Below are positions 1 through 5,586 of a stretch of DNA of 6,204 nucleotides, in pieces. Both the position numbers and the translations under genes were made by a program. The notes beneath the pieces were generated by a model that saw only the letters and a program-made list of their open reading frames with translations, was not told the DNA's origin and searched no databases. This DNA comes from an uncultured Desulfovibrio sp. (GTDB lineage: Bacteria > Desulfobacterota > Desulfovibrionia > Desulfovibrionales > Desulfovibrionaceae): contig CAMWVJ010000073.1 in NCBI GenBank assembly GCA_947177645.1, positions 1-6,204 on the forward strand, read 5' to 3'. Each line of letters starts with the position of its first letter. Position 1 is the first letter of the stretch.

Positions 1-166
1 GTGCCGTGTCCGCGCCCTGCGCGCCCGGGTCGGGATTTTTGGCGAGCCGGCCGCCACCGCCGCGCTGTCCCAAAAGGGCCAGCAGCAGCAACAGGAGAGC
101 GAGCCGCCCCGGCGCCTGCCGGAACGCCGCTCCGAAAGGGGGGAAGAGCCCGGATGCGCGCCGCAT
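1..166 (-). CDS. N-terminus of an unidentified exported or membrane-anchored protein (partial, runs off left edge)
   Basis: Reading the minus strand from ATG 166-164 gives 55 codons without a stop up to the window edge. The product has a basic N-terminus (MRR), then about 18 mixed residues, then a compact leucine-rich hydrophobic stretch (residues 22-33, LALLLLLLALLG). A Gly/Arg-rich segment and a hydrophilic, Pro/Ala/Asp-containing stretch follow. This is the pattern of a signal peptide or a single signal anchor. I see no lipobox cysteine and no clear AxA cleavage site. An in-frame TAG lies 12 bases upstream of the ATG, so the start cannot be earlier, and no other ATG precedes the hydrophobic segment. 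The ribosome-binding site is poor. The gene would be transcribed divergently from the DsrE-like gene. The family cannot be recognised from 55 residues, and a chance open frame in GC-rich DNA remains possible. Confidence 0.55.
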   Translation of the reverse strand, partial: MRRASGLFPPFGAAFRQAPGRLALLLLLLALLGQRGGGGRLAKNPDPGAQGADTA

Positions 167-175
167 GGTGGCCGC

Positions 176-204
176 AGTCTAGCCCGAGAGGGCGCGGCGC
201 GCAA
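176..204 (-). promoter_or_regulatory. Candidate sigma70-type promoter for the left-edge minus-strand gene
   Basis: On the minus strand a TTGCGC box (204-199) and a TAGACT box (181-176) are separated by 17 bases. The predicted transcription start falls only a few bases before the ATG at 166. The message would therefore be almost leaderless, which would fit the lack of a clear ribosome-binding site. Matches to consensus are moderate, so this is a weak call. Confidence 0.22.
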
Positions 205-254
205 GCATTTGTGACCAATGCCGGGGCCTTGCGCACTGCTGGCGGGGCGCGGGC

Positions 255-283
255 TTGGCAGGGGCGCGGGCCTCTGTTAACCT
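255..283 (+). promoter_or_regulatory. Candidate sigma70-type promoter for the DsrE-like gene
   Basis: TTGGCA (255-260, five of six consensus bases) is followed 17 bases later by TAACCT (278-283, three of six). Transcription would start near 290 and give a leader of about 50 bases that includes the hairpin at 307-320. The -10 box is weak and no experimental support can be read from sequence. Confidence 0.33.
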
Positions 284-306
284 GCCGTGTCTTTCGTGTC
301 GCAACT

Positions 307-320
307 GCCCGCTTGCGGGC
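307..320 (+). other. Short perfect palindrome in the leader of the DsrE-like gene
   Basis: GCCCGCTTGCGGGC is a perfect inverted repeat. In RNA it would form a 5 bp all-GC stem with a CTTG loop. It ends 6 bases before the GGAG ribosome-binding site (327-330). It could stabilise the 5' end of the message or, as DNA, serve as an operator for a dimeric repressor. It is short enough to arise by chance in GC-rich DNA. Confidence 0.3.
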
Positions 321-338
321 ACGCCTGGAGAAGAAGCC

Positions 339-695
339 ATGAACTACGATGTCTGCCTGCACCTCGACGCCCGCGACCCGGCCATCCTCGCCCTGGTGCT
401 CCGCAATGCCGAAAACTATCTCAACGGCCTTCCCGGCGAGAGCTTCCAGTTGGATGTGGTCGCCAATGGCGGCGGCGCGCCGCTGTTCGCGGCCGAGGGC
501 GGCGAATTTGACGCGCTGCGCGCCAAGACCGCCGAACTCATGCAGCGGGGCGTGCGCTTCAAGATCTGCGCCAACGCCCTCGCCGAGAACGGCATCGCGC
601 ACGATCGCCTCTGGCCCGGCTGCCAGGTGGTGCCCGCGGGCCTTGTGGAGGTGGTGCGCCTCCAGCGCGAGGGCTTTGCCTACATCAAGCCCTAG
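339..695 (+). CDS. DsrE-like (DsrE/DsrF/TusD-fold) small cytoplasmic protein
   Basis: A 118-residue protein, close to the usual length for single-domain DsrE-fold proteins. Seen in the sequence: an N-terminal beta strand (YDVCLHL), a helix with LALVLRNAENYL, the strand FQLDVVANGGGAPLF near residues 36-50, GVRFKICANAL with Cys77, and a C-terminal VVPAGLVEVVRLQREGFAYIKP block typical of stand-alone DsrE-like proteins. In sulfur-relay relatives (DsrE, TusD) a cysteine in the equivalent region carries persulfide; Cys77 is the natural candidate here, with Cys6 and Cys95 also present. No signal peptide is seen, so the protein is probably cytoplasmic. The ATG at 339 is chosen because GGAG (327-330) lies 8 bases upstream; the frame stays open upstream but without a better start. 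No dsrF/dsrH or tus partner adjoins it, so it is not in a classic sulfur-relay cluster and its biochemical role is unknown. The stop is 4 bases from the stop of the convergent AsmA-like gene. Confidence 0.85.
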   Translation: MNYDVCLHLDARDPAILALVLRNAENYLNGLPGESFQLDVVANGGGAPLFAAEGGEFDALRAKTAELMQRGVRFKICANALAENGIAHDRLWPGCQVVPAGLVEVVRLQREGFAYIKP

Positions 696-700
696 GGGCT
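688..700. terminator. Hairpin over the convergent DsrE-like/AsmA stop codons, possible bidirectional terminator
   Basis: AGCCC (688-692) and GGGCT (696-700) are exact inverted repeats flanking TAG (693-695), the stop codon of the DsrE-like gene. The right arm ends on the first base of the AsmA stop read on the other strand (700-702). The stem is 5 bp with a 3-base loop. Neither side has a following T-tract, so intrinsic termination would be weak at best. This is the only such structure in the 4-base gap between the two genes. Confidence 0.22.
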
Positions 701-3700
701 CAGCGAAAGAGCTTCCAGGTGCCTTCCACGATGCCGCCGAGGATGTCCACGAAGCCCGTGGTGATGCCCGTGATGGTGTTGAGGATGAGCTTGCCCGCGC
801 CTATCGAGGTCTTGGGCTTGTCCATGCTGCCGTAAACGCGCAGCGGGATCTCCGGCAGGCCCTTCATGTTGACGGTGAAGTTGCAGTCGAGGGTCCTGCT
901 CACGAGATTGAGGCTGCCGCTCCCCGTGGTGGTGAGCGTCGGCCCCTGGATGCGCAGGTCCTTGCTTTGGGCCACGCCGTCGCGCACCGTGCCCGAGGCC
1001 GAGGCCACGGTGAAGCGCGTGGGCTCGCCCTTGAGCTGACCCCCTTTGCCGCGCGACTGATAGGAGCCGTTGCGGACGCTGAAGCTCCAGTCGCCGTTGA
1101 GCGCCGCGGGCAGGCGCCCGGGCCCAAGATCTTTGGCGCGCAGGGCCGCCTCGAGGCTGGCCTGCCCGGTGAGCACGGCCTCCACCTTGCGGTCGCGGGC
1201 GGCGGCGCCAAGGTCAAAGGCTGTTACCGCGAGGCTCGTGTCCAAGGCCATGGCCTTGCGGAAATCCACGGTGCTTCTGCTGTGGAGCGTGGCGCCGTAA
1301 AAGCGGCCCTTGCCGGGCCCGAGGGTGAGGCGCCCGGCCTCGAGCGCCACGGGCATCACCACATCCTTCAGGTGCAAGCGCCAGCCGGAGAGGTCGCGCA
1401 CCTTGAGCTCCCCCTTGGCGTCAAAGTCGCGCAGGATGGGGAATTCCCACGGGGCACCGCGGGTCGGCGCCTTGGTTGCGGCCTTGGTCGCGGGCCTGTC
1501 CGGGCCGGCGAGCTTTTCCAGGTCAACGGCTTCCGAGGCGAGGGCGAACTCCACGAGCGGCCGCCCTTTGCGCCGCCCAAGGCTGAGCGAGCCCGTGGCA
1601 GCGAGTTGCGGCGTCCTGGCGTTGAGCTTGGCAAGGCCCAGCGTTTCGGGCTTCGCCGTGAGCTCCCCGGTGAAGGAGAGGCTGCGCAGGGCCTGCGGCA
1701 GCCTGGGCGACGCCATGCCCATGAGGCGCAGGGTGCGGGCGAGGTCGGGGCATTTGGCGTCGATGCGGCCCTGTACGGACGGCCCCGCGCCCTCGAAGTT
1801 GAGCTCGCCCGTGACGGTGCCACCCAGCACCTCCAGATGCAGGCCGTCCGCGGTGAGCCGCTTGCGCGCGCTCTGGCAGCCGAGCGCGGCCCGCCATGTG
1901 GCGCGCAGGCCCTGATCGAGGCCGCAGAGTTCCGGCCCGAGCCTGATGCTCCCGCTCGCCGGGATTTTCTGGAATTCCATGCCCGCGCCCGCTTCAGTGG
2001 CGCCGAACCAGAGCCTGCCGTCAAGCTCCGCATTGCCGTCGAGGCCGGCATTTTCCAGCCTGAGCTTCCACGCCCCGTCGAGGCCAAGGCGCTTTGCGCG
2101 CCACACGCCGGAGCGCAGGGCGATGTCAGCCTCCAACCGGGAAAAGGCCAGCGCGCCCGCGGCCACGCCGGCAAGGGCCCCCTGCTCGCCGCGCACGCTG
2201 AGGCTCCCGCGCAATTTGGAGAGGAACATGTCGAGCTCGCGCCCCTGGCTCTGCACATTGGCGTCGGCGCGGAAGCGGCCGCTGCGGAAGGGCAGCACCG
2301 GCATGTCTTTGGCGAGCGGCGCGCCGTTGACCCCGCGCACCTGCGCCGTGATGGCATAGGGGGTCGCCCGGCTCCCGCCGAGGATGCACTGCCCGCGGAA
2401 GCTGCCGCCATAGAGCGCGGCCTCGGCCTCGATGAGCACGTCTTCAAGGCCGTTCGTGTCCAGCTTGCCCGGGTAGATGCGCGTCTTCGCGCCCGTGATG
2501 GTCAGGGGGCCGTAGCGCACCGTTTCCGCCGCGAGCCGGATGTCGTAGTTGATGCCGGTCTCACCGGGCTTGAGGGGTTCGCCGGGCATGGGCGTGAGCG
2601 GCGGGTGGAAAAAGTGCACGTTCTCCGGCGGGCTCGCCACGGCCTCGGGCAGCGCGAGCCCGAGATTGACGTTTTGGGAGGCCAGGTCGAGCACCACCTC
2701 CGGCGCCTGCCACGAGGGCACGCCGCCGCTGCCCGTGAAGCGCGCGCCCGCGCACACGGCCGAGATGCGCGGCGCCTTGAGGCCTTCGCCGTCAAGCTCG
2801 AAATCCACGCTCGCCTCGGTCACGTTGTCGAGGGCCAGTTGCAGCCCGGGCGCAAGGTTGCGGGCAAAGCCGAGCCACTGGGTGAGGCTCGCGCGGTGCA
2901 AGAGCAGGCTGCCCTTGAGGGCCGCCCCCCCGGCGCTGCCGGGCAGGCGCAAGGTGCCGTCGAGTCGGCCGCTGTCCGCCCCGAGGGCGAAGTTGACGCC
3001 GCGCAGGTCCATGTCGCGCGCGCCCGTGGCCATGGCGGCCGTGCCGTGGATGGTGAGCGGGATGATCTCGTTCGCGGCGCTGCCCAGCAAGAGGTCGGAA
3101 TCGAGCGCGAAGCTCCCGTTCCAGCCGCCGGGCTGCCCCTTGAAGGCCAGCGTGGCGCGCACTGGCCCGGGCCACGCCGCGGCGTGGAGGGTGGCGCCGA
3201 GCTTCAGCCCCGGCGTGGCGCTGAGCGGCGCCACAAGGTCGCTCTCGCCCTCCAGGCGGAAGCGCTCGAGGCTCGCCACCGTCTCGTCCTGCGCGAAGTA
3301 GCGCAGGCTTGCGAACTGGAGCGCGCCCTCGGCCTCGCCCGGGGGCGCCAGCTTGAGCCGGCACTGGAGGCCGCGCAGGGAAAGGCCCGCGCCGTCCGAG
3401 CCCGTGAGGCGCGCGTCGCCCTGGGTGATCTCGAGGCGGCAGCTCCCGTCCAGAAAGGCCAGCGGGGCCGCGGGCGCCTTGCCATCCCCGCCGCCGAGGA
3501 GTGCCCGCAGCCGTCCGGCAAGATCCCCGGGCTCGCCTAAGGGGCTGTCCAGGCGCGCCTCCAGCCTGGGGCGCACGAGGGCGACGCTCCACGGCGAAAA
3601 AGTGCCGCGCAACAGGGCGAACAGGTCGGGGCGCACGGTGAGGTAGGCCGCGGAGAGCGTGATGTCAGGCCGCTCCACGCGCACATTGCTCACGGCCACG

Positions 3701-3900
3701 GCCGGCGACGGCCACAGGCTCACGTCCACGGCGCCCATGCTGAAGTCAAGCCCGTGGCTGCGCGCGGCCTCGCCGAGATAACGGTTGATCAGGCCCCCGG
3801 GGTCGCGCTGGAGGAACCACCAGGCCGCGCCCATGAGCAGCGAGAGCCCGAGGAGCGCCACAAGGACGACGCGGAAGAGGAGACGCAAGGGGCGACGCAT
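700..3900 (-). CDS. AsmA-family inner-membrane-anchored periplasmic protein
   Basis: A 1066-residue protein, much longer than E. coli AsmA (617) and nearer in size to YhdP or TamB. Residues about 6-30 form one transmembrane helix after a basic MRRPLR N-terminus, so the bulk should lie in the periplasm. The first ~115 residues (GLINRYLGEAARSHG, VDVSLWPSPAVAVSNVRVERP, FSPWSVALVRPRLE) fit the AsmA N-terminal domain. The middle is repetitive beta-rich sequence with alternating polar and hydrophobic residues. Residues about 840-1030 match the AsmA C-terminal region (LDTSLAVTAFDL, LNGDWSFSVRNGSYQS, TTTGSGSLNLVSRTLDCNFTV, IPLRVYGSMDKPK). Known family members are bridge-like proteins implicated in moving phospholipid between inner and outer membranes, so an envelope lipid role is inferred. 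A Lys/Thr/Ala/Pro-rich linker lies near 800-815, and a hydrophobic, probably amphipathic helix closes the protein. ATG 3900 is preferred because AGGA (3909-3906) precedes it and the transmembrane segment begins just after. The open frame extends to 4119 but would run into the divergent gene. Confidence 0.92.
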   Translation of the reverse strand: MRRPLRLLFRVVLVALLGLSLLMGAAWWFLQRDPGGLINRYLGEAARSHGLDFSMGAVDVSLWPSPAVAVSNVRVERPDITLSAAYLTVRPDLFALLRGTFSPWSVALVRPRLEARLDSPLGEPGDLAGRLRALLGGGDGKAPAAPLAFLDGSCRLEITQGDARLTGSDGAGLSLRGLQCRLKLAPPGEAEGALQFASLRYFAQDETVASLERFRLEGESDLVAPLSATPGLKLGATLHAAAWPGPVRATLAFKGQPGGWNGSFALDSDLLLGSAANEIIPLTIHGTAAMATGARDMDLRGVNFALGADSGRLDGTLRLPGSAGGAALKGSLLLHRASLTQWLGFARNLAPGLQLALDNVTEASVDFELDGEGLKAPRISAVCAGARFTGSGGVPSWQAPEVVLDLASQNVNLGLALPEAVASPPENVHFFHPPLTPMPGEPLKPGETGINYDIRLAAETVRYGPLTITGAKTRIYPGKLDTNGLEDVLIEAEAALYGGSFRGQCILGGSRATPYAITAQVRGVNGAPLAKDMPVLPFRSGRFRADANVQSQGRELDMFLSKLRGSLSVRGEQGALAGVAAGALAFSRLEADIALRSGVWRAKRLGLDGAWKLRLENAGLDGNAELDGRLWFGATEAGAGMEFQKIPASGSIRLGPELCGLDQGLRATWRAALGCQSARKRLTADGLHLEVLGGTVTGELNFEGAGPSVQGRIDAKCPDLARTLRLMGMASPRLPQALRSLSFTGELTAKPETLGLAKLNARTPQLAATGSLSLGRRKGRPLVEFALASEAVDLEKLAGPDRPATKAATKAPTRGAPWEFPILRDFDAKGELKVRDLSGWRLHLKDVVMPVALEAGRLTLGPGKGRFYGATLHSRSTVDFRKAMALDTSLAVTAFDLGAAARDRKVEAVLTGQASLEAALRAKDLGPGRLPAALNGDWSFSVRNGSYQSRGKGGQLKGEPTRFTVASASGTVRDGVAQSKDLRIQGPTLTTTGSGSLNLVSRTLDCNFTVNMKGLPEIPLRVYGSMDKPKTSIGAGKLILNTITGITTGFVDILGGIVEGTWKLFR

Positions 3901-3905
3901 GGCGT

Positions 3906-3909
3906 TCCT
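3906..3909 (-). promoter_or_regulatory. Ribosome-binding site fixing the AsmA start
   Basis: AGGA on the minus strand lies 5 bases before ATG 3900. The frame stays open for 73 further codons upstream, so this site, with the transmembrane helix directly after the ATG, decides the start. Confidence 0.6.
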
Positions 3910-3958
3910 GCGGGCTGCGGCCGGCCTGCCCCGAGGCGCGCGCGGAAGGCGTGGCGCC

Positions 3959-3987
3959 TTGACGCCGCCGGCCGTGAACAGTATCCT
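3959..3987 (+). promoter_or_regulatory. Sigma70-type promoter for the glycosyltransferase gene
   Basis: TTGACG (3959-3964, five of six consensus bases) and TATCCT (3982-3987, four of six) are separated by exactly 17 bases. Transcription would start near 3994, giving a leader of about 43 bases before ATG 4037. The -10 lies in an AT-rich island (about 3976-4008) that stands out from the surrounding GC-rich sequence. Confidence 0.55.
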
Positions 3988-3991
3988 GAAA

Positions 3992-4020
3992 ATAGTATGC
4001 AATCTTGTCCACGATGGCAA
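3992..4020 (-). promoter_or_regulatory. Sigma70-type promoter for the AsmA gene, overlapping the opposing promoter
   Basis: On the minus strand TTGCCA (4020-4015, five of six consensus bases) and TACTAT (3997-3992, four of six) are separated by 17 bases. Transcription would start near 3985 and run left, giving a leader of about 85 bases before ATG 3900. Its -10 is only 4 bases from the -10 of the plus-strand promoter, and each predicted transcript crosses the other promoter's -35 box. Confidence 0.55.
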
Positions 4021-4036
4021 CCGCGGCGGGAGACAC

Positions 4037-5083
4037 ATGCAACGACTTCTCTGGATCGGCAGCCCCTTCTTCTGCTCCTCCCTCAGGGACTGCGGCTGGC
4101 AGGACGTGGCCTTCCACAATTTTGAGGTGCCTCGGGTCTACGGCTGGGACGACCTCGTGCGGCTCGCGGGCTTCACGCCCGATGTGGTGGTGGTGGCGGA
4201 CAAGAGCCGGGCGCCCTTCGTGCTCGGCGTGGAGGATTTCCCCTGCCTCACGGTCTTTTATGCGGTGGATTCGCACATCCACTCGTGGGAGCCGCATTAC
4301 GCCCAGGCCTTCGACGCCTGCCTGGTCTCGCTCGGCGGCCATCTGGAGCGCTTCGCCGGGCCGTATCTTCCGGCGGAGCGCGTGTGGTGGTCGCCGCCCT
4401 TCGCCTGGGAGGAAGACCGCCCCCGCCCCGAGCTTGCGAAGGAGTGGGACTGCCTCTTCGTGGGCAATGTAAACCCGGAGACCATGCCGCGGCGCGCCGC
4501 CTTTCTGGAGCAGGTGGGCAAGGGGCTGCCCGGGCTGCACGTCACCCGCGGCGATTACCGCGCGCTCTTCCCGCGCGGGCGTGTGCTCCTCAACCAGTGC
4601 GAGCACGGCGACCTGAACTTTCGCGTTTTTGAGGCCATGGGCTGCGGCGGCTGCCTCGTGACGCCGCGCATCGGCCACGGCATGGAAAAGCTCTTTGTGG
4701 ACGGCGAGCATCTGGTGGGCTATGCGCCGGACGATGCGGGCGACGCGCTCTACCGCATCCGCTTTTTGCTGGAGCGGCCCGAGCTTGCGCGCTATATCGG
4801 CGAGACCGCGCTCGCCGAGGTGAACGCGAAGCACCGCGCGCGCCACAGGGCGCAGGAATTTACCGACAGGCTCTGTGACCTCTGGATGCAGGGCGCGGAA
4901 GATTTGGTGGCCGCGCGCCGGGAGCGGGCGGCGGCGGTGCGCCGCGACTGCCTGAGCGTGCCCTATTTGCTCTGGGCCAACGAAGTGCCGCAGCCGGAAC
5001 TCAAGCAGGCCTATCTCGATGCGGCGCGGGGGCGTTTCGGCGCGGGTGCCAAAGGCCCGGACGGGGCTTCGGCCGGCGCCTGA
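4037..5083 (+). CDS. CgeB-like family glycosyltransferase (GT-B type)
   Basis: A 348-residue cytoplasmic protein resembling the CgeB-type glycosyltransferases (COG4641-like, with a glycosyl transferases group 1 C-terminal half). The N-terminal half starts with RLLWIGSPFF, the usual first Rossmann strand and turn, and has PDVVVVADKSR (48-58) and FYAVDSHIHSW (74-84). The C-terminal half opens at DCLFVGN (138-144) and holds LNQCEHGDLNFRVFEAMGCGG (185-205), whose N-x-R-x-FE-A core with Glu199 is the nucleotide-sugar contact region in this clan. DGEHLVGYAPDDAGDALYRIRFLLERPELARYIG (222-255) and HRARHRAQEF complete the family pattern. There is no signal peptide or transmembrane helix. Start ATG 4037 follows GGGAG (4028-4032), with close spacing of 4 bases, and puts the Rossmann strand at the N-terminus; upstream in-frame codons read as non-protein-like sequence. 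Donor and acceptor cannot be told; cell-surface polysaccharide or protein glycosylation is likely. It is divergent from asmA and has no sugar-nucleotide or flagellar genes beside it in this window. Confidence 0.87.
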   Translation: MQRLLWIGSPFFCSSLRDCGWQDVAFHNFEVPRVYGWDDLVRLAGFTPDVVVVADKSRAPFVLGVEDFPCLTVFYAVDSHIHSWEPHYAQAFDACLVSLGGHLERFAGPYLPAERVWWSPPFAWEEDRPRPELAKEWDCLFVGNVNPETMPRRAAFLEQVGKGLPGLHVTRGDYRALFPRGRVLLNQCEHGDLNFRVFEAMGCGGCLVTPRIGHGMEKLFVDGEHLVGYAPDDAGDALYRIRFLLERPELARYIGETALAEVNAKHRARHRAQEFTDRLCDLWMQGAEDLVAARRERAAAVRRDCLSVPYLLWANEVPQPELKQAYLDAARGRFGAGAKGPDGASAGA

Positions 5084-5086
5084 AGC
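5066..5086. terminator. Hairpin over the glycosyltransferase stop codon, possible bidirectional terminator
   Basis: GCTTCGGC (5066-5073) pairs with GCC (5078-5080) and GAAGC (5082-5086) around a CGGC loop, leaving T5081 bulged. This makes an 8 bp stem that contains the glycosyltransferase stop codon (5081-5083) and ends 5 bases before the stop of the opposing gene. No T-tract follows on either strand, so an intrinsic terminator is possible but weak. Confidence 0.28.
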
Positions 5087-5090
5087 GGGA

Positions 5091-5504
5091 TCAGCGGCGG
5101 GACTCTTCCTCGCCGGGCGCGAAGCGGAGCTCGAGCGCGGGGTCGTGCCCGTTTTCGCCGGGCGCCGGGGCGTGGGGCGTTTCCGGCTCCTCGAAGCTCA
5201 GGCGCAGGAGCGGGTCGGTGCCCGAGGGGCCGGCCGGCGTCTCGTCAAGGGGCGGATAGGGCGCGGCCTGGCCCGCTTCGTGCCCCTCTGCGGCGCGGTC
5301 CTGGGACTTGTGCGCCTGCTCCGGGTCAAGGCACACGGTGGCGAGATATTCCAGCCGCGATTCCAGCGCGCGCGTAAGGACGCGCAACTGGGCGTGCTCG
5401 TCGCGCAGAAGCTGCCACGCCTGCTCCTGCCTTTTGTGCAGATAGAAGAGCGCCGCCAGGATGCCGAAAAAGCAGAAAAAGATGAACAGCAGGGCGGAGA
5501 ACAT
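5091..5504 (-). CDS. Small single-pass membrane protein with coiled coil and acidic proline-rich tail
   Basis: A 137-residue protein of unrecognised family. Residues 2-22 (FSALLFIFFCFFGILAALFYL) are one transmembrane helix right at the N-terminus. Residues about 24-58 (HKRQEQAWQLLRDEHAQL, ALESRLEYLA) are charged and heptad-like, suggesting a short coiled coil. The remaining ~75 residues are rich in Pro, Glu, Asp and Ala, and look disordered. Within the tail a motif occurs twice: DPLLRLSFEE (97-106) and DPALELRFAP (121-130). With the HKR cluster after the helix, the positive-inside rule favours a cytoplasmic tail. The layout recalls LapA-like, divisome or assembly adaptor proteins, but I cannot assign a function. 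ATG 5504 is chosen over the upstream in-frame TTG at 5522 because GAGG (5514-5511) is correctly placed before the ATG. It is convergent with the glycosyltransferase gene (7-base gap) and divergent from the radical SAM gene. Confidence 0.72.
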   Translation of the reverse strand: MFSALLFIFFCFFGILAALFYLHKRQEQAWQLLRDEHAQLRVLTRALESRLEYLATVCLDPEQAHKSQDRAAEGHEAGQAAPYPPLDETPAGPSGTDPLLRLSFEEPETPHAPAPGENGHDPALELRFAPGEEESRR

Positions 5505-5510
5505 ACGCAA

Positions 5511-5514
5511 CCTC
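5511..5514 (-). promoter_or_regulatory. Ribosome-binding site fixing the start of the small membrane protein
   Basis: GAGG on the minus strand lies 6 bases before ATG 5504. It falls between the alternative TTG start (5522) and the ATG, so it can only serve the ATG. Confidence 0.6.
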
Positions 5515-5548
5515 GCTTGCAAGGGCCGTGCGCCGGCACGTGGCTCCG

Positions 5549-5577
5549 CTTATATACGCTTGGCCCGTGCGGGGCAA
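5549..5577 (-). promoter_or_regulatory. Sigma70-type promoter for the small membrane protein gene
   Basis: On the minus strand TTGCCC (5577-5572, four of six consensus bases) and TATAAG (5554-5549, five of six) are separated by 17 bases. Transcription would start near 5542 and give a leader of just under 40 bases. The -35 box overlaps the first bases of the Shine-Dalgarno of the divergent radical SAM gene. No equally good promoter for the radical SAM gene was found: TATATA (5551-5556) could act as a -10 on the plus strand, but nothing resembling a -35 precedes it at the right distance. Confidence 0.48.
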
Positions 5578-5578
5578 G
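5559..5578. other. Imperfect inverted repeat overlapping the radical SAM Shine-Dalgarno and the opposing -35
   Basis: CTTG (5559-5562) pairs with CAAG (5575-5578), and CCC (5564-5566) with GGG (5571-5573), separated by one G-G mismatch and closed by a GTGC loop. The right arm contains the AAG that begins the AAGGAGG Shine-Dalgarno and covers the GGGCAA that is the -35 of the minus-strand promoter. It could act as a DNA operator or as an RNA stem that partly hides the ribosome-binding site. Confidence 0.35.
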
Positions 5579-5582
5579 GAGG
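5576..5582 (+). promoter_or_regulatory. Near-perfect Shine-Dalgarno of the radical SAM gene
   Basis: AAGGAGG lies 4 bases before ATG 5587 and is the strongest ribosome-binding site in the window. It decides the start against a second in-frame ATG at codon 9 (5611), which has no purine-rich site before it. Confidence 0.75.
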
Positions 5583-5586
5583 AAGT

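Noticed and set aside
208..220. TGTGACC resembling half of a CRP/FNR-type site
   Set aside because: No matching inverted half-site lies at the required distance, so a single pentamer is not evidence.
1..342. Plus-strand open frame from the GTG at position 1
   Set aside because: The translation is Arg/Pro/Ala-rich with no fold-like pattern, has no visible ribosome-binding site, and lies over the promoter region of the DsrE-like gene.
349..3540. Plus-strand open frame of 1063 codons
   Set aside because: It is the codon-aligned antisense frame of the AsmA gene. Its translation is low-complexity Ala/Arg/Gly/Glu/His without domain pattern, while the minus strand gives a clear AsmA protein with a transmembrane helix, RBS and promoter.
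3785..4036. Longer N-terminus for the glycosyltransferase (ATG at 3785)
   Set aside because: It would run through the AsmA start and the promoter, and the added residues look like shadow sequence. The family fold begins at RLLWIGSPFF right after ATG 4037.
3901..4119. Longer N-terminus for the AsmA protein (ATG at 4119)
   Set aside because: It would overlap the glycosyltransferase coding sequence and both promoters and bury the transmembrane helix 73 residues inward. ATG 3900 has its own AGGA site.
4184..4195. GTG trinucleotide run (four units)
   Set aside because: It encodes the DVVVVAD beta strand of the glycosyltransferase and needs no explanation as a repeat.
3746..4846. Minus-strand open frame of 366 codons
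   Set aside because: It is the codon-aligned antisense frame of the glycosyltransferase gene, with the His/Ala/Arg-rich composition typical of such shadows. It also crosses the divergent promoter region.
5505..5522. TTG start at 5522 for the small membrane protein
   Set aside because: The good GAGG site lies between this TTG and the ATG at 5504, so it supports only the ATG.
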